64,000 nucleotides of DNA from Parietichytrium sp. I65-24A (GCA_012862575.1 BLSF01000005.1:434001-498000), one strand, 5' to 3'. Shown: positions 51,549-62,290, numbered from the stretch's first letter. Translations and numbers: made by a program. Notes: generated by a model not told the origin, from the letters alone.

Positions 51549-52081
51549 ATTGGCGCGGCGCGGCGCCTTAGATGGTTTGACATAAACGCAAACGCTCCTG
51601 GAGGCGCTGTGTGAAGAAGCAGATTGAGTACCATGAGAAGAGGAAGAAGAAGAAGAAGAGACTGATTAATTCGTTACTACACAAATATTGCTACTAGAGT
51701 TGTCTTGGTTCTTTCCGAGCTATGCCGTGGCCCTGAAAGATGGGCAAGCGGTATGGCCAACTCATTGATTTTATTTTACACGTTCTTCTCTGACATACAA
51801 GAGTTCCGGCAGATGCTCAAATGCACCATCGTCAAGGCTTGGTCAATTAGTACGGGCATCAATCGAGAGCTCTTTATGAACGTGCCCTCTGATCCGTCGT
51901 TCGCATTTTCTTCTTTCCAAATTGATACGGAATGTTTGTCTTTCATCGTTCATCGTTCATCGGTTTGGTTTGATAAGCACTGACACGACAGCTCTTTTCG
52001 TTTCTATTCAGTCTACTGTTGTAACTATTGGCTTCTGCTTGCGATCGCTCGCTAAGGAGCCAGCTTTTCTAAGGGGATGAC
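51549..52081. other. Convergent 3' intergenic region (uL3m/EF-Ts)
   Basis: A GGCGCGGCGCGGCGCC inverted-repeat patch follows the uL3m stop (51552-51567), then a GAAGAAGAAGAAGAAGAG run (51640-51660). TCGTTCATCGTTCATCG repeats occur at 51945-51961. No gene is seen. Confidence 0.5.
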
Positions 52082-53125
52082 TCATTTAATAAGGGCGGGC
52101 TCCTTGCCCACCTGAAAGCGCACAGCAGCCGAGATGGAGAGCTCTGAGCCGACCGCTTTGGACATGGAAGCCAGAACCTTCGATACCTTGCCGCTGAATG
52201 CAGGATCGGCAGAGATGAACTGCTGGTCCATAAGGACCTCTTCTTCCTTGAGCTTCTTCATGATCTTCTCGACCTTTTTGCTGGCGCGCTTCTCTAAGAC
52301 GCTAAGGTCTACCTCCTTTTGCTCAGCGTCAGCCTTTTCCTTAGCCTCATTCATCAGGCGCTCCAGCTCAATGGCTCTCTCGGACTCCATCACGGAATCA
52401 GGAACCGCGTGCAAGTAGTTTGCCTGGGCTCCAACAATGTGCAAGGCAAGGCGGTCAGCAAAATCGACGAGCTTTTCCATGGCTTCCGACGACTCAAGCG
52501 CCTCCTTCGCCTCGATGGCCACCACCGCGGCCTGGGTTCCTGCGTGATCGCACCTCTTCTGGTGAATGTAGGACCCCACCGCGCCGCGTTCCACTTCCAC
52601 GGCGAACGCCTGCTTCAGGCCCAGGTTTTCACCGACAGTGGCGGTGCCGTGGACGAGGGCATCCTTAACGGAGTCGTGCGTGTTAGTGCGCGCCTCCAGC
52701 ACCGCCGACGTCACGTCCCCAGTTCCCGAGCTGGTCACTCCGGCGTTGCACACCTCCAAGATAATGCCCTGGAAAAGATCGTTGCGCGCCACAAAGTCCG
52801 TTTCGGAGCTGACTTCCACGAGCACGGCCCTCCTGCGTGACACGTCGTTGACCGCGCCGATGAGCCCCTCGTTCATGGCGCGGTCCACCTTCTTGGCCGC
52901 CATGGCCACGCCCTGCTTCCTCAGCCACTCCACGGCCTGCTCCATGTCGCCGTCCACGGACGCCAGCGCCTTCTTGCACTCCATCAGCGGCGACAGAGTG
53001 CGGTCGCGCAGCTCCTTCACCATGCTCGCGCTGATCTTCTTCGGCGTTGACGACAGCCCCGCTGCCAGAGATGGCCTCGCGCCCACCAGCGTACGCCTCA
53101 GCGCCAACCTGCTTGCCAGCATCAT
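52082..53125 (-). CDS. TSFM: Mitochondrial translation elongation factor Ts
   Basis: 347 residues from the first ATG (53125); the longer frame begins with TTG. Residues 1-35 (MMLASRLALRRTLVGARPSL) form a presequence. The UBA-like TS-N domain reads MVKELRDRTLSPLMECKKAL.SVDGDMEQAVEWLRKQG. The core has EGLIGAV, VEVSSETDFVARND and a duplicated dimerisation-type domain, with the second half including VDFADRLALHIVGA. EF-Ts recycles GDP-bound EF-Tu in the mitochondrial matrix. Lies next to uL3m, another mitochondrial translation gene. Intronless. The 5' flank is strongly CT-rich on the plus strand, i.e. sense polypurine. Confidence 0.97.
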   Translation of the reverse strand: MMLASRLALRRTLVGARPSLAAGLSSTPKKISASMVKELRDRTLSPLMECKKALASVDGDMEQAVEWLRKQGVAMAAKKVDRAMNEGLIGAVNDVSRRRAVLVEVSSETDFVARNDLFQGIILEVCNAGVTSSGTGDVTSAVLEARTNTHDSVKDALVHGTATVGENLGLKQAFAVEVERGAVGSYIHQKRCDHAGTQAAVVAIEAKEALESSEAMEKLVDFADRLALHIVGAQANYLHAVPDSVMESERAIELERLMNEAKEKADAEQKEVDLSVLEKRASKKVEKIMKKLKEEEVLMDQQFISADPAFSGKVSKVLASMSKAVGSELSISAAVRFQVGKEPALIK

Positions 53126-54137
53126 ACTTGGTCCTTCTTCCTCCTTCCTTCTTCCTTCTTCCTCCTCCAAGTCAATGAGTACTCGAGTACCCTCCGCACG
53201 TCCGCGCTCTCCCTTCCCTCTTCACACTTCCCTCTTCACTTTTCTCTGTTCCTTTCTGTTCCTTTCTGTTCTTCGCCTCTCTCTCACACACAAATACTCA
53301 CTCACTCTCTCCTTGCTTCCAAATTTGGTTTGTGTTATTTTTTTCCAGTCGAAAGGAGATGCTAGCTAGTATTGGATAGCTTGGATGGTAAGCGAGGTTT
53401 TGAGGTGTTGTGTGAGTTGTGTAAGTAGATTGCAGATGAGAGGAGGAGAGAACTCTGGGAGGATGGGAAGCTCTGTCTCTCATAGAAACAAGGGCCGCGC
53501 AAGTCTTATTTATAGAGGTTGAATTGAGACAAGTTATTAGATTGCCTGTCGAGCAACGAACTCCGGTATTTGGTTGGCCCAGCTAAAAGTGGTTCTTCTG
53601 CATTCTGCATTTTGCATTCTGCTTGCGTAATTTTGTGGTGGAGAGAGTGGAGAGAAGGTGAAGGATTACTAAAGTGCGTAAGAGGAGCTACTGACACCAG
53701 AACCTACCAGAACATAAGAACAAGTCCTTTTGTTTACCGTCTTATGTTACGCACACGACCCTTCGTTACGCGAGTGATCCGGTATAGTTACACAGTTCCA
53801 CGTCACTATTGTCCATAAGGTGACGCAACGGGCCCGCTAGCATTCGCACTAGCAGCGAAGGAATGACCATTTTGCGGAACGTTTACTGGTGGCACTGTGC
53901 GGATGAGTGGATCGTCATGGATCGTCAGTCACGGTCAGTCAGACTGCAGTTAGGGAGTTTGCGTAGCGTTACGTAGGACGGGACGCATTTGGGACAGGTG
54001 TACGCGCGCACGTACTCGGCGAAAAGGAAGAGTTCTTTTGTGCGTTGTCTCTCGCACAGCAGTCCGGCGGAGGGGCGCAGAAGCGGAAGCGGTGTTTGGC
54101 AGTCGAGAGAGAGACTGAGAGAGACTGAGAGAGAGAG
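53126..54137. promoter_or_regulatory. Divergent promoter region between EF-Ts and KRR1
   Basis: CCTTCTTCC and TTCCTTTCTG repeats (53140-53275) lie next to EF-Ts, with a GAGTACTCGAGTAC palindrome at 53178-53191. A CTAGCTAG is at 53362-53369. GAGAGACTGAGAGAGACTGAGAG purine repeats (54109-54137) abut the KRR1 ATG. No gene is seen. Confidence 0.45.
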
Positions 54138-55357
54138 ATGGAGACCAAGAAGAATCACAACAAGTACAGGCGAGACAAGCCATGGGACTCTGAGGACATC
54201 GACCATTGGAAAGTGGAGGAATGGAAGCCCGAGTACGTTGTTTGTTTGTTTGTTTGTTTGTTGTTTGCTTGTGGAGTTGGTTTGCTTCTGAATGTGGCTG
54301 TACAATGTCGGCTGTTCTAACTTGTTGCGGTGGAAATGTTGCCTCCCATGGCGTGTGATGTGTGATTTTGTTACTTTCTGACAGGTTCATGGACAACGGT
54401 ATGGCGGAGGAGTCGTCTTTTGCAACGCTGTTTCCAGCTTACAGGGAGAAGTACCTTCGCGAGGTGTGGCCAAGTGTGACCAAGCACCTCAAAAAGGTGG
54501 GAGTTGCGTGCGAACTGAACTTGATAGAAGGTTCCATGACGGTGCGCACCACGAGGAAGACGACCGATCCTTATGTGATTATCAAGGCGCGTGACTTGAT
54601 CAAGCTTCTGGCCCGTTCGATCCCTGCCGAGCAAGCGCTCAAGATCCTCGACGACGGGATGGAATGCGATGTGATCAAGATCGGAGGGATGGTACGTAAT
54701 AAAGACCGCTTCGTGAAGCGTAGGCAACGCCTCGTGGGACCCAATGGACACACCTTGAAAGCAATTGAGCTTTTGACTGGATGCTACGTGCTGGTGCAGG
54801 GAAACACCGTCGCGGCGATGGGATCTTTCAAGGGTCTCAAACAAGTTAGAAAAGTGGTGGAGGACTGCATGAAGAACGTTCACCCGATTTACAACATTAA
54901 GGCTCTCATGATTAAAAGGGAGTTGGCCAAAGACCCGGAGCTTGCCAACGAGGACTGGAGCCGATTTTTGCCACAGTTCAAGAAGCAGAACGTGAAGAAG
55001 AAGGCTGTCAAACCAAAGGAAAAGAAAAAGTACACTCCATTCCCTCCTGCCCAGCAGCTCAGCAAGGTTGACTTGGCATTGGAGAGCGGAGAGTACTTTG
55101 TGTCAGAAGCGCAGAAGAAGCGCACGCTCAAAGCTGAGCGCGAGCAGAAGCGAGCTTTTAAGACCCACGAAAAGCAGAAGGCTCGCGCGAAGAATTTCGT
55201 TGCACCGGCTGAGAACAAGAATCTTTCTCGTAAGCGGCCCGCAGAAGACCGGGAGTCTCGGGATCTAGAATCCCTCAAAAATTCTGTCAAGGACAAGGTC
55301 GGAAACTTTTCGGCGAAAAGGAAAAAGGAGTCTGGAAAGGATTCTCTCCTTGCATAA
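54138..55357 (+). CDS. KRR1: KRR1, KH-domain SSU processome factor (one intron)
   Basis: Exon 1 (54138-54232) encodes [33 protein letters not shown] 152-bp intron (GTACGT...CTGACAG) carries a TTTG-repeat just after the donor. Exon 2 is 54385-55357; total 355 residues, with a split Glu codon. The family landmarks KPWD...[37 protein letters not shown], the KH segment [31 protein letters not shown], and [34 protein letters not shown] are all present. The C-terminus is Lys/Arg-rich. KRR1 is needed for 18S rRNA maturation and 40S assembly in the nucleolus. It works in the same complex as NOL10/Enp2 (2262-4199). Confidence 0.97.
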
Positions 55358-55939
55358 ATTTTTATTCCGACAAACTCTTTCTCTGCAATGAAGAGAATAC
55401 CGTCTGACAGGAGGAATCCCCAATTCACTTGAGTTCATTTCAGTCTTGTGCCTGGACTCCACGTGTAGGTAGCTTATGAACTTGGATACGCTGTGTGTAA
55501 ATAATTCATCTCCCTATCCTTCTTTGTAGTCAGATACAGTTCTTCTTCCTGTGCAATGCTGTCAGCTGTCAACACCTGAGAGTTAAGGTGAATCTCTCTC
55601 TCTCCATATTTTCAATTAAAATAAAACAATAAAAATAAAAAATAAATTTAGAGAGCCTGGAAACAAGGGCTTCCGAATGGGCCGCCAAATGATGCTGTAC
55701 AGGCGTGTCAATGACAACAGAAGAAGCGGTTCGAATCATGCACGGCCTCTAAGTTGTACCATCGTCTGAAGCTCTTTAAACTGGTAGAGTTACCATCCAC
55801 GGAGTGAGGGGAAAGTGCAGTTCACATCGCATCCATTCTTTGAGATCAAGTGATGTAACAGAAAGGAAACAAGAAATTTGAGAGAAGCAACCAAAAAGAG
55901 TTTCAATTAAAGTTTGCAAGATTACACACATACCACTCA
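55358..55939. other. Convergent 3' intergenic region (KRR1/AP2)
   Basis: AT-rich, including AATAAAATAAAACAATAAAAATAAAAAATAAA near 55615-55650. No gene is seen. Confidence 0.5.
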
Positions 55940-57918
55940 CTACTCATTTGCACTCTCGACTTCGTCGTCATCTTCGTCGTCGCTCTTTGCTGAATAGCTG
56001 CTTTTGGCCATGCTACTGCCTTGAAGACTAGAAACGATTGTTGGCACCGCTTTGGCAATTTCTCGCTGGATTAGTTTTGCAAGATAAGCTTTAGAGTACG
56101 ACTTGCGCTTCTTCCTTGGTCGCTGCTCTTCTTCCTCCTCGTGAGAGCGTTTGCTTTTGCCAGCATCCGTTGCGACAAGCTCTTCACCCGCAGAAGACTC
56201 TGTTCCCCCGCGGTCTCCTTCTGCGCTTGCAGAAGCGTCCACTGTGGACTTGGAGTCGGTACCACCGTCCTCCAGGTCTTTGAGGACCTGCTTCTCCGCT
56301 TCTTCCTTGATATCTTGCTCCATCGCCTTTTTCACCTCGTCTATTATGATGGACGGCTTTATGGCTTTCGCTGCTTTCTTCAGAATGGCTTTGTCATCTT
56401 CTATTGACCTCTCTGCTGCCTCTGGTGACATGCCATGCTGGCCGCAAGAGACTAGAAACGACAGTGCTTCCTCGAACTCCTTGGCAGTGCTCGACTCTGG
56501 GTCATGAGACGGAGGGCTGTTGTCTGCGTCGGGAGACGATGCTTGTCCTTCCAGCCTCTTAGAGAGTGCAGTGATCATCGCGAGATATGCTGCTTTCGAT
56601 AAAATTGCCTCTCCAATCTTGCTCGAGTCCTTCTGAAAACTGTACGCATGCTTCAGCGTGGCCGATGCAATGGCAGCTGCTGAAGCCTTCGGGCCGGACA
56701 CGGTGATGTCAACAATCTCTTGGTTTCTGGCAAGTCTATCTTGCGCAAGTACAACTGCGCGATATCCACAGCTTTCTGCAGTAGTGCGAGTAACTCTACA
56801 CAGACGCATCATCAGCGCGTGCACGCTGGTTCCGGATTCAAGCATCGCGGTCTTACCCTCGATGGCCGCTTCACGCAACTTTCGATCCCTGGTGAGTTCG
56901 CGCACGAAAAGTTCGTCATCCTCAGCACTCCACACCTTGAGTGCATCCTTCTCCCTTGCAAGCTTGACGAGCTCTTTTTTCGAGAGCTCTGGTTTGCGGG
57001 CAACATTTCTAAATTGCTCTTGGTCGTTTGGAAAATTCAGCTGGGCGCTTTTGCCGCGAAGATCTACAGCCGCCAAATCATAAGCTCTAGCAGCGGCAAT
57101 TTCACACTGGTGCAGCCCGAGATATTTCGTCTTGCCCAGGTACTTGATTTTGGCGCGCCACGAGCGTGCTGTCTTGTCCCAGAGCACGCCCCTGTACGCA
57201 GAGGTTCCTCGCACATTTCCCTCTGCTCTCGCCAGAGACTTGGAGGAGCCCGCTCCGCTCACAATATTTGCAACAGAGTAATTTCCGTCCACAAAATTCA
57301 TGTCTGGGTTTCCATCTCGGCCGTTTATTGTGACCGATGCTTCGTCATATGCCCTCGCAGCTTCTACTTCGCTGTCAAAATAGCCAACCAACATCGAGTT
57401 GAACACGCACCGCCAAGCATTTCTATCCTCGTCCCAGCTTACTCCCTATTTTCCAAATCATACCGTCAAGTAATCAGCCCGCCCGAGTGTCAGTTTGCGC
57501 TTCACATTGGAAAAAACTCAACTGTCCTTCAAGCTTATCGCCAACCATCTTCGCTTACCTTAAAATCGCTCACAGTGCTCTTGGGTTCAGACTTGGTCTC
57601 GGATTTTTCGCTTTTGCTAGGCGCTGGCGCTGGCCTCAAGGGAAAGGCGTCCGCATTTGCGCTGGAGCTGGCGGCGTCAGACAGAACGTTTTTAGCCAAA
57701 AGGCGTCCAGAGAGCGCGGCGTTCTGCTGTTGCTGAAGCGAGTTTGCAAGCATCATCGGGTTTGCACTTCCATACAGCCCTTGCAACCCTTGAAGTCCAG
57801 CTGCATACCTTTGCATCGCCATGCTTTCGGCCGTCGGGAACTGCTGTTGCTGTTGGTGCTGCTGGAAGAACATCAGGGGGTTCATCATGGCCGACTGGTT
57901 CAGCATCATCATCCTCAT
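55940..57918 (-). CDS. Two-AP2-domain putative DNA-binding protein (one intron)
   Basis: Exon 1 is 57918-57559 (120 codons, Met/Gln-rich). A 113-bp intron (57558-57446, GTAAGC...AAATAG) interrupts the first AP2 domain in phase 0; exon 2 is 57445-55940. Predicted 621 residues. The join reads SDFK|GVSWDEDRNAWRC..., completing AP2 domain 1 (about 117-171; ...GYFDSEVEAARAYDEA). AP2 domain 2 is about 202-258 (AYRGVLWDKTARSWRAKIKYLGKTKYLGLHQCEIAAARAYDLAA). AP2 domains bind DNA in plants, apicomplexans and stramenopiles. A long helical region follows (about 265-480), then an acidic segment, a basic patch PRKKRKS (nuclear signal) and an acidic end. Probably a transcription factor (inference). First ATG is used; upstream extension begins with GTG. 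Confidence 0.9.
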
Positions 57919-58110
57919 CGCCGCGCTTTTATCCCCCGTCACGTTCGGTCAACGCTCCCACTCGCTGCCGCACCTTGAAGATTCGCAAAACCGTTTGGCA
58001 AAGCCATCTCCCACCGCCTCTCGAGTGCCAAACGATCTTCAGCTTTCTATTTACACGGCCGTGGACTCTCTCCACCGCGCTGCCCGCAGAATTTTGCCAA
58101 GCACGACCGC

Positions 58111-58159
58111 TTACTCCCTCTCTCCCTCCTTTCAAGCTCTCTCTTTCTCTATCCCTCTC

Positions 58160-58234
<75 letters not shown>

Positions 58235-58276
58235 GANCTTTCAAGCTCTCTCTTTCTCTATCCTCCTCTCTCTAGC

Positions 58277-58310
<34 letters not shown>

Positions 58311-58340
58311 TTCATCTCTCTCTCTCTCTCTCTCTCAGTT
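58111..58340. repeat. CT/CA microsatellite in a ~109-bp tandem duplication with an ambiguous base
   Basis: A unit starting CTTTCAAGCTCTCTCTTTCTC begins at 58129 and again at 58238, each followed by CT repeats and (CA)4-5. The single N of the window is at 58237, exactly at the junction. This may be a real duplication or an assembly join. Confidence 0.85.
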
Positions 58341-59860
58341 GCATGCACTGAGATGTCGTTCATATTTTGTTGGAGGGAGTCAAAATCACTTACGCGGCCG
58401 CTGACTGGGACGCCCAAGGGTTAGCGGCCGCATACCTCGGCCGCTAGTGACCCTATTTCCGCGACTTGCAAGGACTAGACGGCCCAATAGGACCCCGGCG
58501 GCTCCTATTGGCGAGAAAGTAGGTAGGGGAATGTAGGGGATCTTTCGGGGTGGTCGTGCTCAGCGCTGTGAGGGAGAGGGGACGCATTATATTTTATTCT
58601 TACTGCTTTATTCGTTTTTCCCTCCAAAAATTTACTGGTCGAAGTACTCGTTAGAGCGCCTCCGACACCTCCAGCGAAGAGAAAGCGGAGTTTTTCCACA
58701 GCTAAGCTCTAAAAGCGACTCACATTAGCTCTCTCACAGGTATAGGCTAGCTTAGCCGCAACCGACTGACAGGTAGCACGAGGTCCAGTCGCAACTCTCA
58801 AGTCTCAAGCATGTTGGCTAATTCATTGATCCCTTTCGCACTCCTTCGTCTCCTTCGCTGTTAACGTAATAGACTTGAGAGGCGGCGGTGCTACAGTGCT
58901 ACAGTGCTGCGGTGCTACAACGCTCACGACTTACGTTTTACCCGACTAGCTCGCCAACTTAGATGTTTCGAAAGCCAGTACCGTGGCCTCTCTCAGAGGC
59001 TCTCTTCTTTGCCTGGCTGCTTGCTTGCGCGCTTGTGAGAGGCAGTGTGCTAGCGAGCTAGTGACTCTTCGAGAGACGGCTCGTGGAGATGAGCGCAGTT
59101 CTCGAGTATACCGAGCTTGGAATTAGCCCCATACTGCGTGGTTTTCTGAAGAGAAGAACATGGGGAAAAAGCAAAGAAAGGAAAAAGAGGAAATAGGAAA
59201 TGGGAAAGGGAGAAATGCCGGTGCTGGTACTGGCATGCGAGTGCTTACTCACAGCGTCGACAGAGAGGCAGGTGTTGGTTGTTGCGCCGAAAGGCGGAAG
59301 TTAAAGGCGCCTCTTGAATGGCGCCTGAGGAGGTCCTACCGCTGAAGGCAGGCTCCTCCCTCCAAGTTAAACCCCATCGTCTCCCTTCTCTCTACTTTCT
59401 GTATGTCGCCAGTCCAGCCTGGAAGGTTCATAACAACAGCACTCATCTCCACACCAACAACTCTGCCTCCTCGGACTTATAATCGAGAAATCAATCAATC
59501 CATCAAACTTGCGAAAGAGAGTTTCGTCGCAAAAAAGGTCGATCAAATTTCCCCTCCGAAACGCGGAGCAGGCGAAGCTTCCCAGAGAGAGAGAGAGTGG
59601 TTCACGCAGACAGAGTTCAGAACTCAACGAAGTCATAGGCTTACAGGCTTCGTTCGCTCAGTGGGTCAACTTCAAGTTGGCGTTGGCCACGTAGGCTAAA
59701 CTAGCTAGAGCTAGTCTGTACTTGATGATCGGTAACGGATGGTGGACCCTCCTTCCGGGGTCCATCTGGTCCATCCTCCAAAATTTTGAGGGTTTGTTTG
59801 TGGTTTTAGAGTAGTTAGTTTGGCTGCAAGTGTGTGAGCTAACAGAGCTAACGTAGTTGA

Positions 59861-59963
59861 AGGCCCTCTTTGGTTCCTCGGTGATCCTCGGTGCACGAGA
59901 GGCGAGTGAGGCGAAGGAGGCCCTCTTTGATTCCTCGGCGCACGAGAGGCGAGTCCGCCTTGT
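59861..59963. repeat. Imperfect ~57-bp direct repeat
   Basis: AGGCCCTCTTTG[G/A]TTCCTCGG...GCACGAGAGGCGAGT occurs at 59861 and again from 59918, the second copy missing an internal ~11 bp. Confidence 0.75.
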
Positions 59964-60452
59964 ACGGTATGCCCGTTGTGTGCAGTGTGTGGGAGAGTGA
60001 TAGATAAAAAAATGGATTGGTTGTTTGGTGATGATGTTTGCAGTAACGACTTTTGACTAGGAGCATTCCCTTATTTCTCTTTGCGCGTTGGTTGGGGCTG
60101 ATTTGAGTCAGAGTCTATGCATTCTTCAGCTGCCAGGTAGCAGAGAGCATAGATCATCAGTTGGAAAAAAGAAAGGAAAAAGAGAAGCATTACGACTTGG
60201 TTGACAAAGCAGCTTCGTTTCATTTTCTGCCTTCCAATATCCTATAGTTTAGGTTATATGTAAATTAGGAGCAGTGCCTTACGAGAAGATTGTAATGAGT
60301 TACAGAAATCATCCGAGTCCTCAGAAATCCTTCCAATGTCAGTTTTAAATCATTTAGTTGATGAAAAGGAGGGTTGCGAAATGGTTGAATATTTGTGTGA
60401 TCGTTACCACAGCACTAGTCGAGAGTAATGGAAACAAGCCAATTTGGGCAAT

Positions 60453-62290
60453 TTAGAACAGGATTGTCGGACATCTGACAGCGGCCCTCCATTCGTTATA
60501 TGCAGCCGCAAAGTTGATTGCTCCAGACTGACTATCAGACGAGGTCTTCGTTGGCTTGGCATTATTTTGCTGCACGTGTACTTGAGGAGTGCTCTGCACA
60601 GGTTGCTGCTGCATATTAACGTCCTGTGGATTTTGAACTACGACTGGTTGCTCAGCTTGTTGGACTTGCTGGTTGGGCTGCTGGATCGGTTGCTGCATCG
60701 GTTGCTGGATCGGTTGCTGGTTCGGCATCCCCAAGCCATTTTGTGTTTGAAAAGGCGAGTTATTCGCGTCTGGTTTCTGCGGCTGAGGCTGAGAGCTCTC
60801 TTGAACTTGCGACTTTTTCCCGCCAAAGTTGAACTGACTGGAAAGAGATGAAACCAAATTCATATCCCCAAACGTAGTAAAACTACCGTTGGCAAGTCCC
60901 TCCTTCAAGGAAGCCATCAGCTCTTCCCTCGCTTTTGCATCTTCTTCCCGAATTTGCTCTTTCGTCTTACCCTGCAGAATTGCGTCCGCAGTTTCAAGAT
61001 CCATAGGCTCCTCATCTCCATTAACCAACTTGCTCATGTCTTGGTCAAAGCCGCCTCCATAAAATTGTTGATACTGAGCATGAAAGTGATTTTGGCCGTA
61101 CATTGCTGGCCCACCAGCGTACATCGCGCCTCCACCATTGAAGAAATCATTAACTGGGTCACTATGCTGAGGGAACGCAAACCCCATTGCTTGCATGTAA
61201 GCCATCTGCTGTTGCTGGAAAATATTGGGAAAAAAAGGGTCTTGCATATGCATCATCTGCGGGTTCATCCCGCCCATTCCACCAGGTTGCTGCATGAAGC
61301 CTTGCTGTGCCATGCTTTGTTGCTGCATTAAAAGAAGTTGCTGTTGTTGTTGTTGTTGTTGCTGCTGCTGCTGCTGCTGTGATTGCTGTTGAGGTTGTTG
61401 TTGCTGTTGCATTTGCTGCTGTTGCATTTGTTGCTGTTGCATTTGTTGCTGTTGCATTTGTTGCTGTGCCTGTTGCCCTTGCTGAAACTGTTGATTCTGT
61501 TCGCCACCGCCAATCATGTTGTTTTGCATACTTCCTCCGACAAGTTTATGCATTTCTTCATCAAGAGAACCGTGGCCATGAATCCTTTTGCGCAGTTCAT
61601 ACTCATTTCGTTGCAAGTTCGATTTTAATGAAGCTTTCACGGATTCATCGAGCGAGGGAAAGTTACCTTTCCTCGAAATAGTCTCAAGGACGTACTCTAT
61701 GGGCCCAATGTCATGCATGACCGTCTGCAGAAACATTAATCTTGTGTCAACACTGTGTTCAAGAGGGAGTAGCTTGAAACTTTCGTGGGCGATCACAGCC
61801 TATATCCTCCGATTGCACGAGCGAAACAAAACGAAAAGTCACTCGTCAGTCTGGCCAGGTCACAAAATTCTTTCGGTCAAATCAAACTCACCACTTCAAT
61901 ATTAGGAAATGAACCGAACAAGGACAAGTGCCCAGCTTGATCAGTCAAGATGGCTCGCCACATTCCTTCTAGACGGACTGCCCCTTTAAAGCGTCCTTCA
62001 TGTACCTTTTCTAGGCAATCTTTCAGCGTTCTGTGCAATTCATCGTCAGAATTTGCGCCTTTAAGTGCAACTTGCTGAGCTGGTGTACTTGAGTCTGCAG
62101 CTCCTTGCCCGCCTTCGCCCTTGTTTCCCCCCTCGCCTTGGTGCGGTTCTTGCCCTTGACCCTGCGTCTTCAATTGGCCATTCTCAGCACATTGTTGTTG
62201 TTGTTGTTGTTGCTGCTGCTGCTGCTGTTGAGGCGGCGCCGACTCCGTCGTATTCTCATCATCATCCACAAGCTCCACCACCTCCACCAT
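60453..62290 (-). CDS. Glutamine-rich protein of unknown function (one intron)
   Basis: Exon 1 is 62290-61892 (133 codons). A 92-bp intron (61891-61800, GTGAGT...ATATAG) joins in phase 0 to exon 2, 61799-60453; 581 residues. The splice gives PNIEV|AVIAHESFKLLP. Start is the first ATG (MVEVVELVDDDENTTES); an upstream TTG/GTG extension is not used. The one well-ordered part is about residues 75-215: DDELHRTLKDCLEKVHEGRFKG...LSLFGSFPNIEVAVIAH...HDIGPIEYVLETI. The rest is low complexity: a Q10 run in exon 1, CAG/CAA-encoded Q runs (61331-61470 on the genome), then a Met/Gln/Gly-rich stretch. A nuclear coactivator or RNA-granule role would fit the composition, but nothing identifies it. Confidence 0.8.
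61331..61470. repeat. Coding polyglutamine repeat (CAG/CAA, antisense CTG/TTG)
   Basis: Long interrupted CAG/CAA tract within the Q-rich gene, including about five copies of a CAACAGCAAATG-type 15-mer that encodes QQQQM units. It is likely to vary in length. Confidence 0.85.

Larger units (their letters stand above)
57919..60452. other. 2.5-kb noncoding region with a CT/CA microsatellite
   Basis: It contains the 58111-58340 microsatellite (the AP2 promoter side, polypurine in sense), GCGGCCGC boxes at 58395-58402 and 58424-58431, and a CTAGCTAG at 59701-59708. A pair of ~57-bp imperfect direct repeats lies at 59861-59963. No credible gene; short frames are compositional. Confidence 0.5.

Noticed and set aside
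55728-55740. GGTTCGAATC resembling a tRNA B box
   Set aside because: No cloverleaf can be folded from the flanks.
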